Source of the DNA: Diphasiastrum complanatum
Taxonomy: Eukaryota > Streptophyta > Lycopodiopsida > Lycopodiales > Lycopodiaceae
Assembly: GCA_029204225.1 (NCBI GenBank)
Contig: CM055094.1
Location: 8,975,234-9,039,233 of the forward strand
DNA length: 64,000 bases
Direction of reading: 5' to 3'
Under the pieces are notes generated by a model that saw only the letters and a list, made by a program, of their open reading frames with translations, made no database searches and was not told the DNA's origin. Made by a program: the position numbers and the translations under genes. The stretch's first letter is position 1, and the number at the start of each line of letters is the position of its first letter. This document shows, one piece after another, positions 1 through 11,979 of this stretch.

Positions 1-985
1 GGCCAAGGACATGGCAATCCAAGAAAGAAGAAACCTGAGAATTGTCGATATTGCAACAAACCTGGTCATTGAGAACGTGAGTGCTTCAAGAAACAAAATG
101 AGTCAGCTCAGTAGAAAGGCAAATGGCTGGTAGGCAATTATGCTGATGAACATCAATTTGATGATGATCAATACGAGGATGATGTAGGTGAGAGTTCAAA
201 CTTGTTCATTACAACACTAATGATAAATGACGAAGCCAAGGATACCTGGTACATCAATAGTGGAGCGTCCAAGATATGAATTCGAAGAAGGAGTGGTTTT
301 TGGAATTCAAGAAAATCCACAATGGCAATGAAGTTGGACAAGTTGATGGCAATTGCTACCTATTAAAGGTTTTGGAGTGGTACTAGTGAAGCTAGCTAGC
401 GGGATGATAAAGCAGATAAGCAACGTGTAATATGTACCTGGTTTAGCCAACAATCTACTATTAGTTGGGACATGATGGTTGATCAACAACTCAAGGTTGA
501 GTTTGATAGCGCTAAATGTCTCGTCAAGGACATCAATAATCACTACAAAGTGATAGGAGCTAGAGTCAATAGAAATTGACTCTATAAATTGAATGTGAAA
601 TCTTTTGCTCAAGCTATGGTAAGCATTATTGATAGCCAAAGTGATCTTTGGCATCAACGATTTGGTCATATTAGTGCTCAAAGTTTATAGATTCTCAAAA
701 GAGGCAATCTAGTTATTGGATTGCCTGATATTTCTTTTGAAGGAAAAATATGTGAAGGTTGTATTTTGGGAAAACAACACAGAGAGAGGTTTTCCAAAAG
801 TGGAGCAAGGAGAGCCAGTGGCATCCTAGATCTTGTCCATAGTGATCTATGTGGACCAATATAGACTAGATCTTTTAGTGGCTGCTACTACTTTATTACC
901 TTCATTGATGACTATAGCATATGCATTTGGATTTATTTCATAAGCAAGAAATCAGATGCTTTTGCTAATTTTAGGGAATTCAAGG
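1..985 (+). pseudogene. Ty1/copia gag-pol fragment, decayed
   Basis: This is the remnant of a copia polyprotein, read in pieces. A CCHC zinc knuckle is at 43-84 (CRYCNKPGH, then a TGA, then EREC). The protease motif near 250-270 reads WYINSGAS, with the catalytic Asp changed to Asn. The pre-integrase region near 645-780 has WHQRFGH and CEGCILGK. The integrase start near 830-985 has LVHSDLCGP and FIDDYS. The frame holds many stops, including TAG at 862-864 where relatives have Gln. The copy stops abruptly at 985, where a 1.1-kb repeat begins, so the rest of integrase, RT and RNase H is missing. The 5' side runs off the window. It is clearly copia and clearly non-functional. Confidence 0.85.
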
Positions 986-2091
986 TGTTGACAGATCCTC
1001 TGCTTGGGAGGATCTGTTTATTGGCTCCTTTATTTCTTCTTAGTTTCAGAACTATCTCTGCCTGTTACTAGGCTCATTTGGGCATTAATTAGCTGTTTCT
1101 TATTTGTTACAATGCCCAGGCCAGGCAGAAATAGACTGATTAACGTTGTAGTTTATGTCCTGCTTGTCAGAGGACACTCAAGGTCGTTCTCTCTTGAAAG
1201 CACTCACACTCAGACATAGATGCAAGCCATGAACATTCATTTACAGATCAACATGCAGCCCAAATGAACATTCAACAGTTTCTACAACTACCTACTCCAC
1301 AAACGAGTTACAAACAGATTCTAACCCCTCTAAAACTAAGCTACACTTGCATTAATCCACAGAACTTAAACAAGAAACTAATCTACAGCAATTTAGAAGT
1401 CCAAGAATCAAGAAACCAACCAGTCTTTTGATTCTTGGACATTCCAAGAACATCAAGAACTAGAATGTTGGAGGATATACAAGATTTATACCACATTTCT
1501 AGTCTATTTAGTTTACCTGAATGCTGATTCCTACATTAATCCACAAACAAGAAATGAAAACTAATCCACTCTAGGAAAGCGGGAAATCTAATCCACTCTA
1601 CTATCCACAACCACACACAAAGGATGAAAGGGCAAGATCATGAATGCATCACTCAAGAAACAAGCATGGTCAAGGAGCTCAATGGATGCACCTAACTCGT
1701 GGAGGCTCTTCTCATTTCAGCATGGAGTTGATACAATACACAAAAAGCTCTTCCTCACAAAGAGGGAGTCTCTAAAATAAACAAGAGAGCTTCTTAGGTG
1801 GCATCCTAGTGGTATTTCCACATTACACAAACTACAAGTGGAATAATGCTCTCCACTAGAGGTCACCATCAAAAGGCGGTTCACTCTACTTTCTTTAAGA
1901 GAGAGATACTTGCATTTATTACTTTGCCTAGAAATACTAGTTCCTACATGGTCATTCCATCTTTCGGGATTCACCGTGAGGCTTACACAGTTCTTGCTTG
2001 TCATTCCTAACTAGCATTTCTCGGCTCTCATACTCGGCTCTCAGTCTTCGTTCGTCTCATCTTCTCAGAGACCTCCTCGGTCTAAGGTGAG
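986..2091 (+). repeat. 1.1-kb direct repeat, copy A
   Basis: This copy starts TGTTGACAG and breaks directly into the copia integrase upstream. It aligns along its whole length with 3136-4232. Shared landmarks are ATGCAAGCCA, GTCCAAGAATCAAGAAACCA, ATGCATCACTCAAGAAACAA and the end CTCGGTCTAAGGTGAG. The TG start suggests an LTR, but I see no CA end and no PBS after it, so an LTR identity is not shown. Short frames inside it lack family resemblance. Confidence 0.75.
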
Positions 2092-2092
2092 G

Positions 2093-2344
2093 TTTATTAG
2101 AGAAAATTTGGCCTTGGAAAGGGCCCTATAAGGATTGCCACGTAGGATTTGGCAATGTAAAAGATTCAAATAAAATCTTTTTCTGCCCGCAGTCCTGCCC
2201 ACACAGTCTTCAATGGCTAGCTGTTATGTACATAGTATAGTCTATGGCTGCAAAAGAATTTATAACTTTTGACAACTCAGATTGAGACAATAACGGTGCC
2301 ATTAGAAAGCCCTCGACAAAAGCTTTTCAATGACATCCAACATG
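2093..2344 (+). repeat. Inverted-repeat arm 1
   Basis: This stretch is repeated in reverse complement at 4291-4585. For example, AAAGCCCTCGACAAAAGCTT here pairs with the GAGGGCTTTCTAATGGCA region there, and GAGAAAATTTGG pairs with CAAATTTTCTC. The arms enclose the minisatellite and repeat copy B. No coding sequence is seen. Confidence 0.65.
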
Positions 2345-2470
2345 ACCCAGTTCCGAGCTACGGTGAAGAAGTTATGGCCAGTCAAAATTTTGGTCGATCA
2401 ACACTTGGTCAACCCGATATCTTTTTCAAGCACAGTTGACCAGTTTTGAGTCGATCATGTTGTTGGCTGT

Positions 2471-2875
2471 CGGTTGAGAATTGACAGAGTGTCTCGGTTG
2501 AGATCTGAGACTGTCTGTCAGTTGAGATTTGAAGCAGGCCGTCGATTGAGATCTGATACATGCCGTCGGTTGAGATCTAATTGAAGGCCATCGGTTGAGA
2601 TTAGATAGTGGGCATCGGTTGAGATCTGACTGAGGCCATCGGTTGAGATTTGACAGTGGCCATCATTTGATATCTAATACTAACTGTCGGTTGAGATCTG
2701 AGTGTAGCACATCGGTTGAGATCTGAGAGGATGGCTTCGGTTGAGATTTGATGCAATGTGTCGGTTGAGATCTCAATAGATCATCGTCAGTCGAGATGTA
2801 ACGGATGACCGTCAGTTGAGATCAGACAGTGTGTGTCGGTTGAGATTCGAATCTGGGGCTCCAGTTGAGATTTCA
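2471..2875 (+). repeat. 24-bp minisatellite, about 17 units
   Basis: The core CGGTTGAGATCTGA recurs with starts at about 2471, 2495, 2519, 2543, 2567, 2592, 2616, 2640, 2664, 2688, 2713, 2738, 2762, 2788, 2813, 2837 and 2862. Spacing is 24 bp with occasional 25 or 26. The inserted bases shift the frame, so it is not a coding repeat now. Confidence 0.9.
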
Positions 2876-3135
2876 AGTGTGAGAAATGGGAGGAGCGTGA
2901 GCTTGAGAAGAATCGAATCCAGGTCTGTTATTGTGTTTGCAAGAACAACGAATTTGCGATTCGAAGAGCCTGTGGATGTGGGTGAGGAGATAGCCATTGA
3001 AGTGGCTCTGTTCAGTTGCATAAACTCAGATGTGGTGAAAGAATTGGAGTGTGTGTGCAATAATCTGAGTGTGGACTTTGTTGCTGTGCTGTTGGATGTA
3101 GTATGCATTGGGATTCAAGTAGCAACGGCGCCAAA
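2876..3135 (+). other. Spacer with unrecognised open frame
   Basis: An open frame runs from the last minisatellite units (2816) into repeat copy B (3274). It has Arg/Ser-rich, then hydrophobic text that I do not recognise. It crosses a repeat boundary, which argues against a real gene. I see no other feature. Confidence 0.2.
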
Positions 3136-4232
3136 TGTTGACAAATTCTCTGCTCCAGAGGACCTGTTGTTTATCGTTTCTTCTGGCCACTTTTTCAAAA
3201 CTGTTTCTACCTGTTATCAAGTTTCATGGCATTCATTAGATGGTTTCTTGATTTTACGATGCCAACCCAGGTAGAAGGGACAGAGTTTCATTGTAGTATT
3301 TTTTTTTATTGTCCTACCTATCAGAGGATTACTTAAGGACATCACTCTTGAACGCACTTACATTCTACATAGGATGCAAGCCAAAAACGCTCAACATGCA
3401 AACCAATGAACGTTTGGTAGTTTCTACTGCTACTTACTCTAAAAACGGATTGAAATCAGAGCCTACACTACACTGAACTGAGCTACATTTGCATAAACTG
3501 ATAAACAAGAAACAAGAACTAAACTACAGCATGCTAGAAGTCCAAGAATCAAGAAACCAACCAGTCTATTGATTCTTGGACATCCCAAGAACATCAAGAA
3601 CTGGACTGTACAGAGATATGCAAGAATCACACCATAGATCCAGCCTATTTAGTTTACTTGAATGCTGGTTTCTAGATTAATCCACAATAAAGCAAGAAAA
3701 CTAATCCACTCTAAAAAGCAGCAAATCTAATCCACTCTGCAGTCCACAACCACACACAAAGGGAGGGAAGGGCAAGATCATAAATGCATCACTCAAGAAA
3801 CAAGCATGAACAAGGAGCTCAATGGTTGCACCAAACTCGTGAACGCTCTTCTCATTTCAGCATGGAGTTGATACAAATCACAAAAAGCTCCTCTTCGCAA
3901 AAAGGGAGTCTCTTAAATAAGCAAGAGAGCAACTTAGGTGGCATCCTAGTGGAATTTCCACATTTCACAAATTACAAGTGGAATAATGCTCTCCACTAGA
4001 GGTCACCATCAAAAGGTGGCTCACTCTACTTTCTTTAAGAGGGGTCTACTTGCATTTATTACATTTGCCTAGAAATACTAGTTCCTACATGGTCATTCCA
4101 TCTTTCGGGATTCACCATGAGGCTTACATAGTTCTTACTTGTCATTACTAACTAGTATTCCTTGGCTCTCATATTCAGCTCTCAGTCTTCATTAGTCTCG
4201 TCTTCTCAGAGACCTCTTCGGTCTAAGGTGAG
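3136..4232 (+). repeat. 1.1-kb direct repeat, copy B
   Basis: This is the second, diverged copy of 986-2091, starting TGTTGACAAA and ending at the shared GTCTAAGGTGAG. Both copies contain the same region around 3784-3999 (copy A about 1640-1850). The flanks differ after the shared end, which fixes that boundary. Confidence 0.75.
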
Positions 4233-4290
4233 AGGTGCTCTTGAGTTGCTCTGTCCGAGTATCTTGGGGATTCATCAAAATCAGCCAACA

Positions 4291-4585
4291 CATGTTGGGT
4301 GTCGTTGAAAAGCTCTCATCGAGGGCTTTCTAATGGCATCGTAATCGTCTCAATCCGAGTTGTCATTCAAAAGTTACACTGTTTTTTGCTGAGTTACATA
4401 CTATACTATAAATAAAATGGCTTCTTTACGAGCTGCTGCCGATTCAAAATTATAGTTCTTTTTTAAAAAAAAAATCAATTTGAAGGAGCTATGTTACGTA
4501 GATTTCAAATTTGAGTGTTTTGACTGGAACATGTGGAAGAAACTTTTGAGAAAGGCCTCTTTTGTGCTCAAATTTTCTCTAATGG
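4291..4585 (-). repeat. Inverted-repeat arm 2
   Basis: This is the reverse-complement partner of 2093-2344, slightly longer through small insertions. It includes a run of eight or more A at about 4468. It has no coding content. Confidence 0.65.
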
Positions 4586-4759
4586 TAGGACCCACTGCAA
4601 GTCATATTGAATGATGTCATTCTGCTTCTGCTGTAGAAACTCGACTCGAAAATTATCAAGCATCTAGCCTTGGAGCTGGTTCAGCTTCGAAAGGTCTATT
4701 GTGATAGAACCTGCATTGCTGCATAGAGCAAGCACAGTTTTTGTCTTTATTCTTGTCGC

Positions 4760-6100
4760 TCACTGTTCTTGTAGTAATTTTTGGAGAGCGACATTGTCTT
4801 TATTCGCGATCTGCACCTGTTGTTTCAAGGAATGAATAGTAGTCTGATAATTAACAGACTTCGCTTGAATTGTCTTATTATCTTTCTTCAAAAAATTAGC
4901 TTCTTTTATTGTGGTATGAAGCTGTGTTTTGAGAGAACGATTTCGTTTGATCAGCTAGTTGTTTTCTGATTCGAGCGAGTCGATCTTCTCGTAAGACTCC
5001 TTAAGAGAGTCTATGAACTTTTTCTCTGAGCGAACGAGCTCCGTGGTGGTCTTCTGATGATATTTATCATATTCGTAAATTTTAGCTACTAGATTCTTGG
5101 CTCTCTCGGTCATGGTACGGAACCATTGAGGCTGGTTGTCAGGTTCATCTTCTTGGTCGTCAGCTACCCTAGTGTCGCCTACTACAGCTGCTCGAGCCTT
5201 GCCTGGTGTGTTAGACTGAGTTGCATCTTCATTCGAGGCGCTTGAACTTTTCTGCTTCTGTGAGGTTGAAGCAGAGGCTGGCTTTGTTGAGTATGTAGCA
5301 GCAGCTCCATCTATGTCCATGGTAGTGATAGTAACTGCATCCTTCTGAGAAGCTACACCATCAATCTCCATAGCGGTTGTAGCTGCTACTAGAATTGTTG
5401 GTGCAACTGCTGCTGTAGTTGTTGTGCTAGGAATGGTCAGGAGGCTAAATAGGTCAATTGGTATTGGAGGCAACAACTTTCCCATCAACAAACTTTTCTC
5501 CTGGTCACTTAAGATCCCAAAATTTTTGCATAGTCGCGAAACATGCGCTCCTATTGTAGAAAACTTTTGGTGTTTGATCCACCTCAGAAAGGCCTTGTAT
5601 GCAATAATGTCAAAGCATATAGGATTGCCGGCTAGAGCGTCCAATAAATACCCAAAATTTTGAACCGAGATAGTAGCATCAGCATTTGTCAAAAATATAA
5701 CTTGATTGGTGTATTTACAAAACAATTTCAATGTAGCATCCTTGATCATAAAAATTTTGTAGCCCTTGGTGGGTACGAAACAATTGCTGAAAAAATAGGT
5801 GTTTTTGTCCACTGTATCTCAGCTTGTAGAAATAATATTATCATCGAGTGGTACTCCCAAAACAAAAGTGAACAATTCTTCTGAAATAGTGAAGAACTTG
5901 CCTCGCACATGAACTTTAAAATTTGCTTCAGATACTGAGTTGATGGAATAAACAAACTCAGTACCGACTTCAGACAGAATGACTGAAGGTTCCACTTTCA
6001 AACTTCCCAACCTACATTGATCCAGAAGGGACTGGATTGATGCCAAGCGCATTCCTGCACATATTTTCCAAGTAATTGAAAAGCTTGATCCTAAAGCCAT
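4760..6100 (-). pseudogene. Unknown coiled-coil ORF downstream of gypsy pol
   Basis: One reading frame of about 446 codons starts at 6100 and is broken only by a TGA at 5819-5821 and a TAG at 4955-4957. Both stops are in frame, and the text stays protein-like on each side. The N-terminal ~95 residues include VHVRGKFFTISEELF and VLGVPLDD, which faintly resemble the plant-transposon-associated VRGK domain (Pfam PF20167, my guess). A Thr/Ala-rich linker near 5240-5440 follows, then a long Lys/Glu/Gln coiled coil that runs past the TAG to 4760. It lies on the same strand as, and downstream of, the gypsy pol at 6795-8800, so it may be an extra ORF of that element. Its function is unknown. Confidence 0.45.
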
Positions 6101-6489
6101 TTGGTCAAATAAGAGACGAAGGCTTCAAAGATCGCAATAGTTCATGATAGAAGGCGTGATTGCAAAGATAGTGATCGCAAATAAAAGTAAGAAAGCATAA
6201 AAAACGCAAGAAGAAAGTGTGAGGAGGAAAATAGAAAATGACTATGTTATGCAGTGGAAGGGTGGAGAGGATCATGGTTCTGTGACATTTGTCACTTCCT
6301 TTATTAATGGCGTGCATGGCTCATAGTTTTATAATATGATGTGACAGACAATCTTAATGGTAGTAAGACTGTTTGTGAAAAGAAAATAATAAAAGTAATA
6401 TACGTTTTTAGGTGTAGGCGTACACACGTGTGAATAATGATGACCATGTGGCCATCATCTTTAATAGATGACTACAAAAAGTAGGTCGA

Positions 6490-6770
6490 GAGATTTTCGA
6501 AAGATTCTCGAAAATATACTAGAAAGATTGGCAAAAAATTCTAGCAAGATCCTTAAAAAAATGATAGAAAAACTAATAAAAAGTTCTTAAAAAGATTTTT
6601 AGTAAGATACTAGAAAATTTCTCGAAATATTCTCAAAAATAAAAAATATAGTAGAAAAAATCACTCAAAATAATTGAAGAAAAATGCTAGAAAATTTCTC
6701 GAAAAATTGGAGAAGGATGCTAGAAAATGAATGCTAGAAAGTGGTAGAAAATTCACGAAAAATTCTAAAT
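6490..6770. promoter_or_regulatory. AT-rich stretch with TTCNNGAA heat-shock-like motifs
   Basis: TTCTCGAA occurs at 6505-6512, 6619-6626 and 6696-6703, and TTCACGAA at 6752-6759, inside a low-complexity TAGAAAATTTCTCGAAA-type text. TTCNNGAA is the core pair of plant heat-shock elements. The stretch lies between the end of gypsy pol and the start of the coiled-coil ORF on the minus strand, so it sits where a promoter for that ORF would be. Chance in AT-rich repeats is a real alternative. Confidence 0.3.
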
Positions 6771-6794
6771 AAGGTACGAGAAAAAAAAAAGATA

Positions 6795-8800
6795 ATATTT
6801 CTTGAGCCTGGACCCATCCATTTGAGTCAGTAATAGTTCACCTTCAAGTGATTGTACTTGAACAGAACCATTCTCGAACACTCAATAACTTTATAAGGTC
6901 CGCCATCTCATATGAAGTTTTCTAGGGAACTTTTGATGTCGACTATCATAGATCAGCGCAAAGTCATCAGCTTTAAGATCACTTTTTTTGATACAACTAT
7001 CATATTTTTTCTTTCATTGTTCTTGGATTTGCTTTGTTAGTTTTCGTGAGTTTGCACGAGCTTTAGATAGTTCGTCAATAGTCGTCAACCTTTCATTGAT
7101 ACATTCTGCATCTTTTCGTTGAGCTTGTATACGAAAAGTTGGCACCTCAAATTCAATAGGTAAGATAGGATGCATACCATAAGTAAGAAAATATGGTAAT
7201 TGTTTCATTGTGATCTTCTCTGTGTTTCGATAAGCTCATAGAACTGAAGGTAATTTTTGATCCCAATCAGTCGCATGTGCAATTTTAATCTTATTCAGGA
7301 TCTTGTAAAGTATTCCATTTGCTCTCTCAGTCAACCCGTTTGCTTTTGGATTATAAGAGGTTGTTTTTCTGTGTTTAATCAGAAAATACGTTGTCAGCAG
7401 CCGTATTGTGTCATTTAAAAAATGTGTACCATGGTCACTTACTAATTCAAGAGGACAACCATATCTTGTGATTATAGATTTGAATAAGAATGCTGCGACA
7501 GTTTTTGCATCGTTTCATTTCGTTGCTTTTGCTTCAACGTTCTTTGTGGCATAATCTGTCGTAACCAGAATATAACAACACTTAGTGTGTCAAGTCACAG
7601 GCTTGATTGGACTGACAAAGTCAATCCCCCACTTTTCAAATGGTGCAAGAGGTAGGATTGGTGTCAACGACCAATTCATTGCTTTTGTTGGCTTTCCAGA
7701 TCTTTGGCATGGATCACACGATCGTATATAATTCGATACATTCTTGAACGTAGTTGGCCACTAGTACTTGGCAGTCAATATTTTACTAACAATGTTCTTT
7801 AAAACAAAGTGTCTGCCAGCATTTTCTGAATGTAAGGCTTGTACAACCTTTTTAATATCTTCAATTTTGAGACATTTTCTTAATTGATGATCAGCACCAA
7901 GCTTGTACAGGACATTGTTAACAATAGTATAAGGTGCTATCTTATATTGAAAAACTGTCTTTTTCTCCAAATCATATCCATCTAGATATATCTGATCCTT
8001 AAGATAAGTAATGATATCAGAATATAACGAATTCGTAGAAGAAATTTTGAATACAATTTCGTTTGAAAAACTATCATTTATTGGTTTTTCAACTTTTCCT
8101 GTGCTGAGTCGCGATAGATAATCAACATTCGTATGATATTTTCCTTGACAAAGTTCTACTTGATAAGTAAATTCTTGCAACAGTAGAACCCGTCGAGCAA
8201 TTTGTCCTGATAAATCTGGTTCACGAGATACTTTAGAGCATAATGATCAACATGGAAAATGAAGGCATATTCCAGCAAATAATGCTGAAATTTTTTAATA
8301 GTAAAAATTATTCCGAGTGCTTCCCTTTCTGTGGCCGAATAATTCTTCTCTGAGACACTTAGCTGTCGACTTGCATCATTGAATGGGATGGTCTTTCTTC
8401 TGATCGTTCTTCTGGCTCAAACAAATGCCAATAGCGAATGCAGAAACATCAACATAACTATGAAATAGAATAGCCCAATTTGGTGGCCTCAGAATAGGAG
8501 CATTGATCAACCTTTGCTTAAGTTCTGTGAACGCTTTCTGCTGTTCGTTCGTCCATAAGTATTCCACTTTTTTTTTAAGTAGTTGTGTAAGAGCAACGAC
8601 AATAGAGGCATGATTCTGGATAAATCTTCGATAGTAGCCAACATGTCCTAAGAAAGCTCTTAGTTCACGTAAATTTGTTGGTATCAGAAGGTTCTTTATA
8701 AGCTCGACTTTATCTTTATCGACCTCTATCTGTTAGATATTCTGTGTCCGAGTAAAATTTCTTCTTTCATACCAAAAAACATTTTTCTAGGTGGAGCGAT
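6795..8800 (-). pseudogene. Ty3/gypsy pol, RT end to integrase, decayed
   Basis: Read on the minus strand, the order is the RT C-terminus (LLGHRIS, then FLGHVGYYRRF near 8620), RNase H (8567-8100, VDVSAFAIGICLSQ), the integrase HHCC domain, the integrase core (GIDFVSPIKP, TTDYATK, VSDHGTHF, NGLTERANG) and the integrase C-terminus ending GSRLKKYY near 6800. There are several stops and frameshifts. The RT catalytic LDD block is missing because the copy is cut at about 8800, just before the AG tract. The same family is present on the plus strand at 18978-20094. It cannot be active. Confidence 0.85.
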
Positions 8801-8808
8801 AAACAAGC

Positions 8809-9020
<212 letters not shown>

Positions 9021-9043
9021 TTTGAATTTTGCAATTTTGCATT

Positions 9044-10377
9044 GATTTAGAATGATTCTTGGGATTGTCTCAAGACTATCTATGAGGCTAAGAACACCTC
9101 TAGGCTCCTCACTCTTAGAAATCAAATCTTTCAAAGTATCTGAAATAGTGATGAGTTGCATGCACTGCAAGAAGAAGGAGCACTCTGCATATGATTGCAG
9201 ATTCAACCCAAAAGAAAAGAACAAGGTTGAGAAAGCAAATGTTGCAAAGTCATCCAAAGATGCAGATAGAGGTGATGAAGCCTTCACAATACTTGATGAA
9301 GCTTCGACGAGCTATACTGAACAAGACTACGATGTAGTCATTGATTCAGGAACAACATCACACATCACGTGCAACAAGAAAATCTTGATCGACTTCAGAG
9401 AACTCAAAAATAACAAAGCAGTGATTCTAGGTGACGGGAGCAGACACGATGTCAAAGGCATCGGGACTCTACAACTGCGAACAATGTTAGGTCAAGCAGA
9501 GCTACCAGGAGCACTCTATCTGTCTTCATTGAGAAAAGATCTACTATCAGTCTCCAGATGGCAGATCTTGGAATTCGAGATTTGTTCGATGGCAATACAT
9601 GTCGCATGATCAAGAAAACTACAAACAAGTTGTTGACGGTTGGATGCAGAGAAGGAAACCTCTACCAAGCCAAGATAATCAGCAACTCTGATAACATATT
9701 AAATGCATAAAAAAATGAAGATCAACTCTGGCATAGGAGAATGTATCATCTAAACATGAGGAGCCTGTATGACATGTGTAAGAAAGACATAGTCACATGT
9801 CTAAAGATATCAAGACCCGATACTGAGTTCTGCGAAGCCTATCAGAAAGGAAAACAACATCGAAATTCATTCACACATGAGAAAAGAAGAGCCAAAAAAG
9901 TTCATGAGCTCATCCATTTAGATGTCTATGGATCGCTGAAAATGGATTCGCTCTTAGGATCGAGGTATTTCTTGACATTCATAGATGACTACAGTCGGAT
10001 GACTACGATCTACTACCTAAAGAAGAAATCTAAAGTGTTTGATTCCTTCAAGAAGTTTGTGGCATTTGCAGAGCGACACACCTCAAAGAAGATTCAGATC
10101 ATCAGATCTGACAATGGAGGTGAGTACAAGAGCAAAGAATTTTCAAAATTCTGCCAAGAACAAGGGATCGAGCATTAGTTCACTCTTGCGTACACACCAG
10201 AATATAATGGTGTCGCGGAAAGAAGAAACATGACGCTAGTCGAAGGAGACAGATGCATGATGGCATAGGCTCAATTGCCAAGTCAATTCTGGGCTGAGGC
10301 AATAGCTGCAGCTGTACACCTGCAAAACAGATCAACAACGAAAGCGCTGGAAAATAAGACACTGTCTGCAATGTAGG
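9044..10377 (+). pseudogene. Ty1/copia fragment, zinc knuckle to integrase
   Basis: The zinc knuckle CMHCKKKEHSAYDC (Gly changed to Glu) lies near 9154-9195. The protease VIDSGTTSH near 9340 keeps its D-S-G-T. A frameshift near 9580-9600 follows, then a pre-integrase WHRR and an integrase with HLDVYGS, FIDDYSRM, RSDNGGEY and NGVAERR. TAG stops at 10176-10178 and 10266-10268 sit at positions that are Gln in relatives. There is no RT or RNase H, because the sequence changes at about 10378 into the methyltransferase-like array. Gag upstream is missing and the AG tract abuts it. Confidence 0.85.
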
Positions 10378-10536
10378 AATTGAGAATGATCTAGCAGAGG
10401 TAGTTGAACAATCTTGTAATGTTATAGTGGATGCCGTTAGAGAAGACCAGTCTACTACTCAAGTGGATTCAAATCTTGGAAGGCTGGTTGATGATGATGT
10501 GGCAAATGACAATGAGAAACCACCAAATGAATAATT
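10378..10536 (+). pseudogene. Acidic tail, array copy 1 (partial)
   Basis: Only the C-terminal part of the repeated protein is present. It includes AEVVEQSCNVIVDAV, REDQSTTQVDSN and a DDD-rich end, closing at ATAATTGAGATAG. It is joined directly to a copia integrase fragment and has no upstream exon. The same text, with few changes, is at 11820-11978 and 13138-13298. Confidence 0.6.
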
Positions 10537-11130
10537 GAGATAGTACGATATTTCAACTCATTGTAATATTAATCAGATTGCTCACCGATGCAATTGCATT
10601 CTATTATTTGATTAGTTGACATCAAACAAAAAGTCGACGCTTGTGAGTACACAAGTTGTGGTCATGATATTTTTGTGATATATAAATTTCGTTATTCACT
10701 TGTGGATATGGGAGCTATTGTTGATAGAAATTGGAGTTCAATGTGTTGATAGACAACAATTTTCAAAAGTGAGATCCATTTACATTCTGTAACATACCGT
10801 CATTTATATCGAGGGGCCTTTTTTTTCATTAGTCACAGTATTATCCTCGCTGAGCAGAGTATTCTGGAATGCCTCTTGGTCTGCTTGAACCTCCTTGTAA
10901 CCCTCTCTATAACCCTTCTAGTAACTGTCTATATAACCCTTCTATAACCCTCCATGTAAGTATTTGAAAAACATGTTAAAATTTGCAAGGTTTATATAGA
11001 GTCCAAATGCTAGACCCGATGCTCGAGCTTTATGCTCCCCTCGCGTCTAATTTAAATTCCATCTTAAAAAAAATGCTGAAAATCGGGCATCTTGTTGTAG
11101 TGGTTGCTAGTTTCCTAGAGGTCACCACAG

Positions 11131-11979
11131 GTGCATCGTGGAGGATAGTGGTATTTTACTCCAGTTGGCAACAAGCTGGCATGAAGTTTGCAATGCAGGA
11201 ATCGAAAAAATATGCAATTTGGTAAGTAATTGTTTTAATTTTGTTTGATCACATTTATAAGCTATTCCTCTGCTAAATTGAAATTTTTGGATTTACTTTT
11301 TCTTAATAATTACAAGTTGAAGCCAAATGTAAGAAACTATGGTGGTGCTTGCCTTTGTAATGAGATTGAATATCTCTCTTTCGACTATCTTTCGACCGAT
11401 GGCAAGCGGTCAATGCAGCATTACAACACTGCCAAAAGTATTAATTTTGGCAATCATTTCGAATTTCTTACAATGACGAAATTCTCGAAGAATTTAATGA
11501 CTGGTTTTGTGGGTTCTCCATACCAAAAGCCACAACAACTTGTAAATAGATTACTTGACATGTTTTCTCATCCAGTTGACTGGATTTTGGATTTATTTAG
11601 TGGTAGCGGGACATTCGGTGTATGTGTTGTCCGAAAGAGCAAACATGTGGCGACAATAGAGCTAGATGAGATCTAGAGTTTAGTAAGTTTTATTAAAATA
11701 AGATTAATAGGAATTTAAGTTTTGCCAAATGAGTTTCAAGAAGTGGGTAAATTAGGCCCCTTAGAATATAATATTGGTCCAGTTTGCAAAGAGCCCCAAC
11801 CGTCTGCTCGTGCCATTGCAGATGATGAGGGCGATCAAGCAGAGGTGGTTGAACAATCTTATAATGTTATAGTAGATGTCGTTAGAGAGGACCAGTCTGC
11901 TACTCAAGTGGATTCAAATCCTGGCAGGCTGATGATGCTGCGACAAATGACAACGAGGAACCACCAAATGAATAATTGA
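11131..11979 (+). pseudogene. DNA methyltransferase-like 3' exons, array copy 2
   Basis: A spliced reading is supported. An exon starts at 11131 after CACCACAG. A 95-nt intron (11222-11316, GTAAGT..ACAAG) separates two phase-0 exon ends. The second exon runs from 11317 to a TAG near 11674. It carries SPYQKPQQLVNRLL, then LDLFSGSGTFG (D at 11590) and TIELDE. KP..L, (D)LFSGSGT and E.D match the C-terminal SAM-binding motif I of beta-class N4/N6 DNA methyltransferases. The DPPY-type catalytic motif, which precedes it in that class, is not in this window. An acidic tail follows (11722-11979). The intron argues for a duplicated genomic gene rather than a retrocopy. Activity is very unlikely. Confidence 0.5.

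Noticed and set aside
2816-3274. 152-codon plus-strand frame as a gene
   Set aside because: It spans minisatellite, spacer and repeat copy B, so it crosses repeat borders and is unlikely to be a real coding unit.
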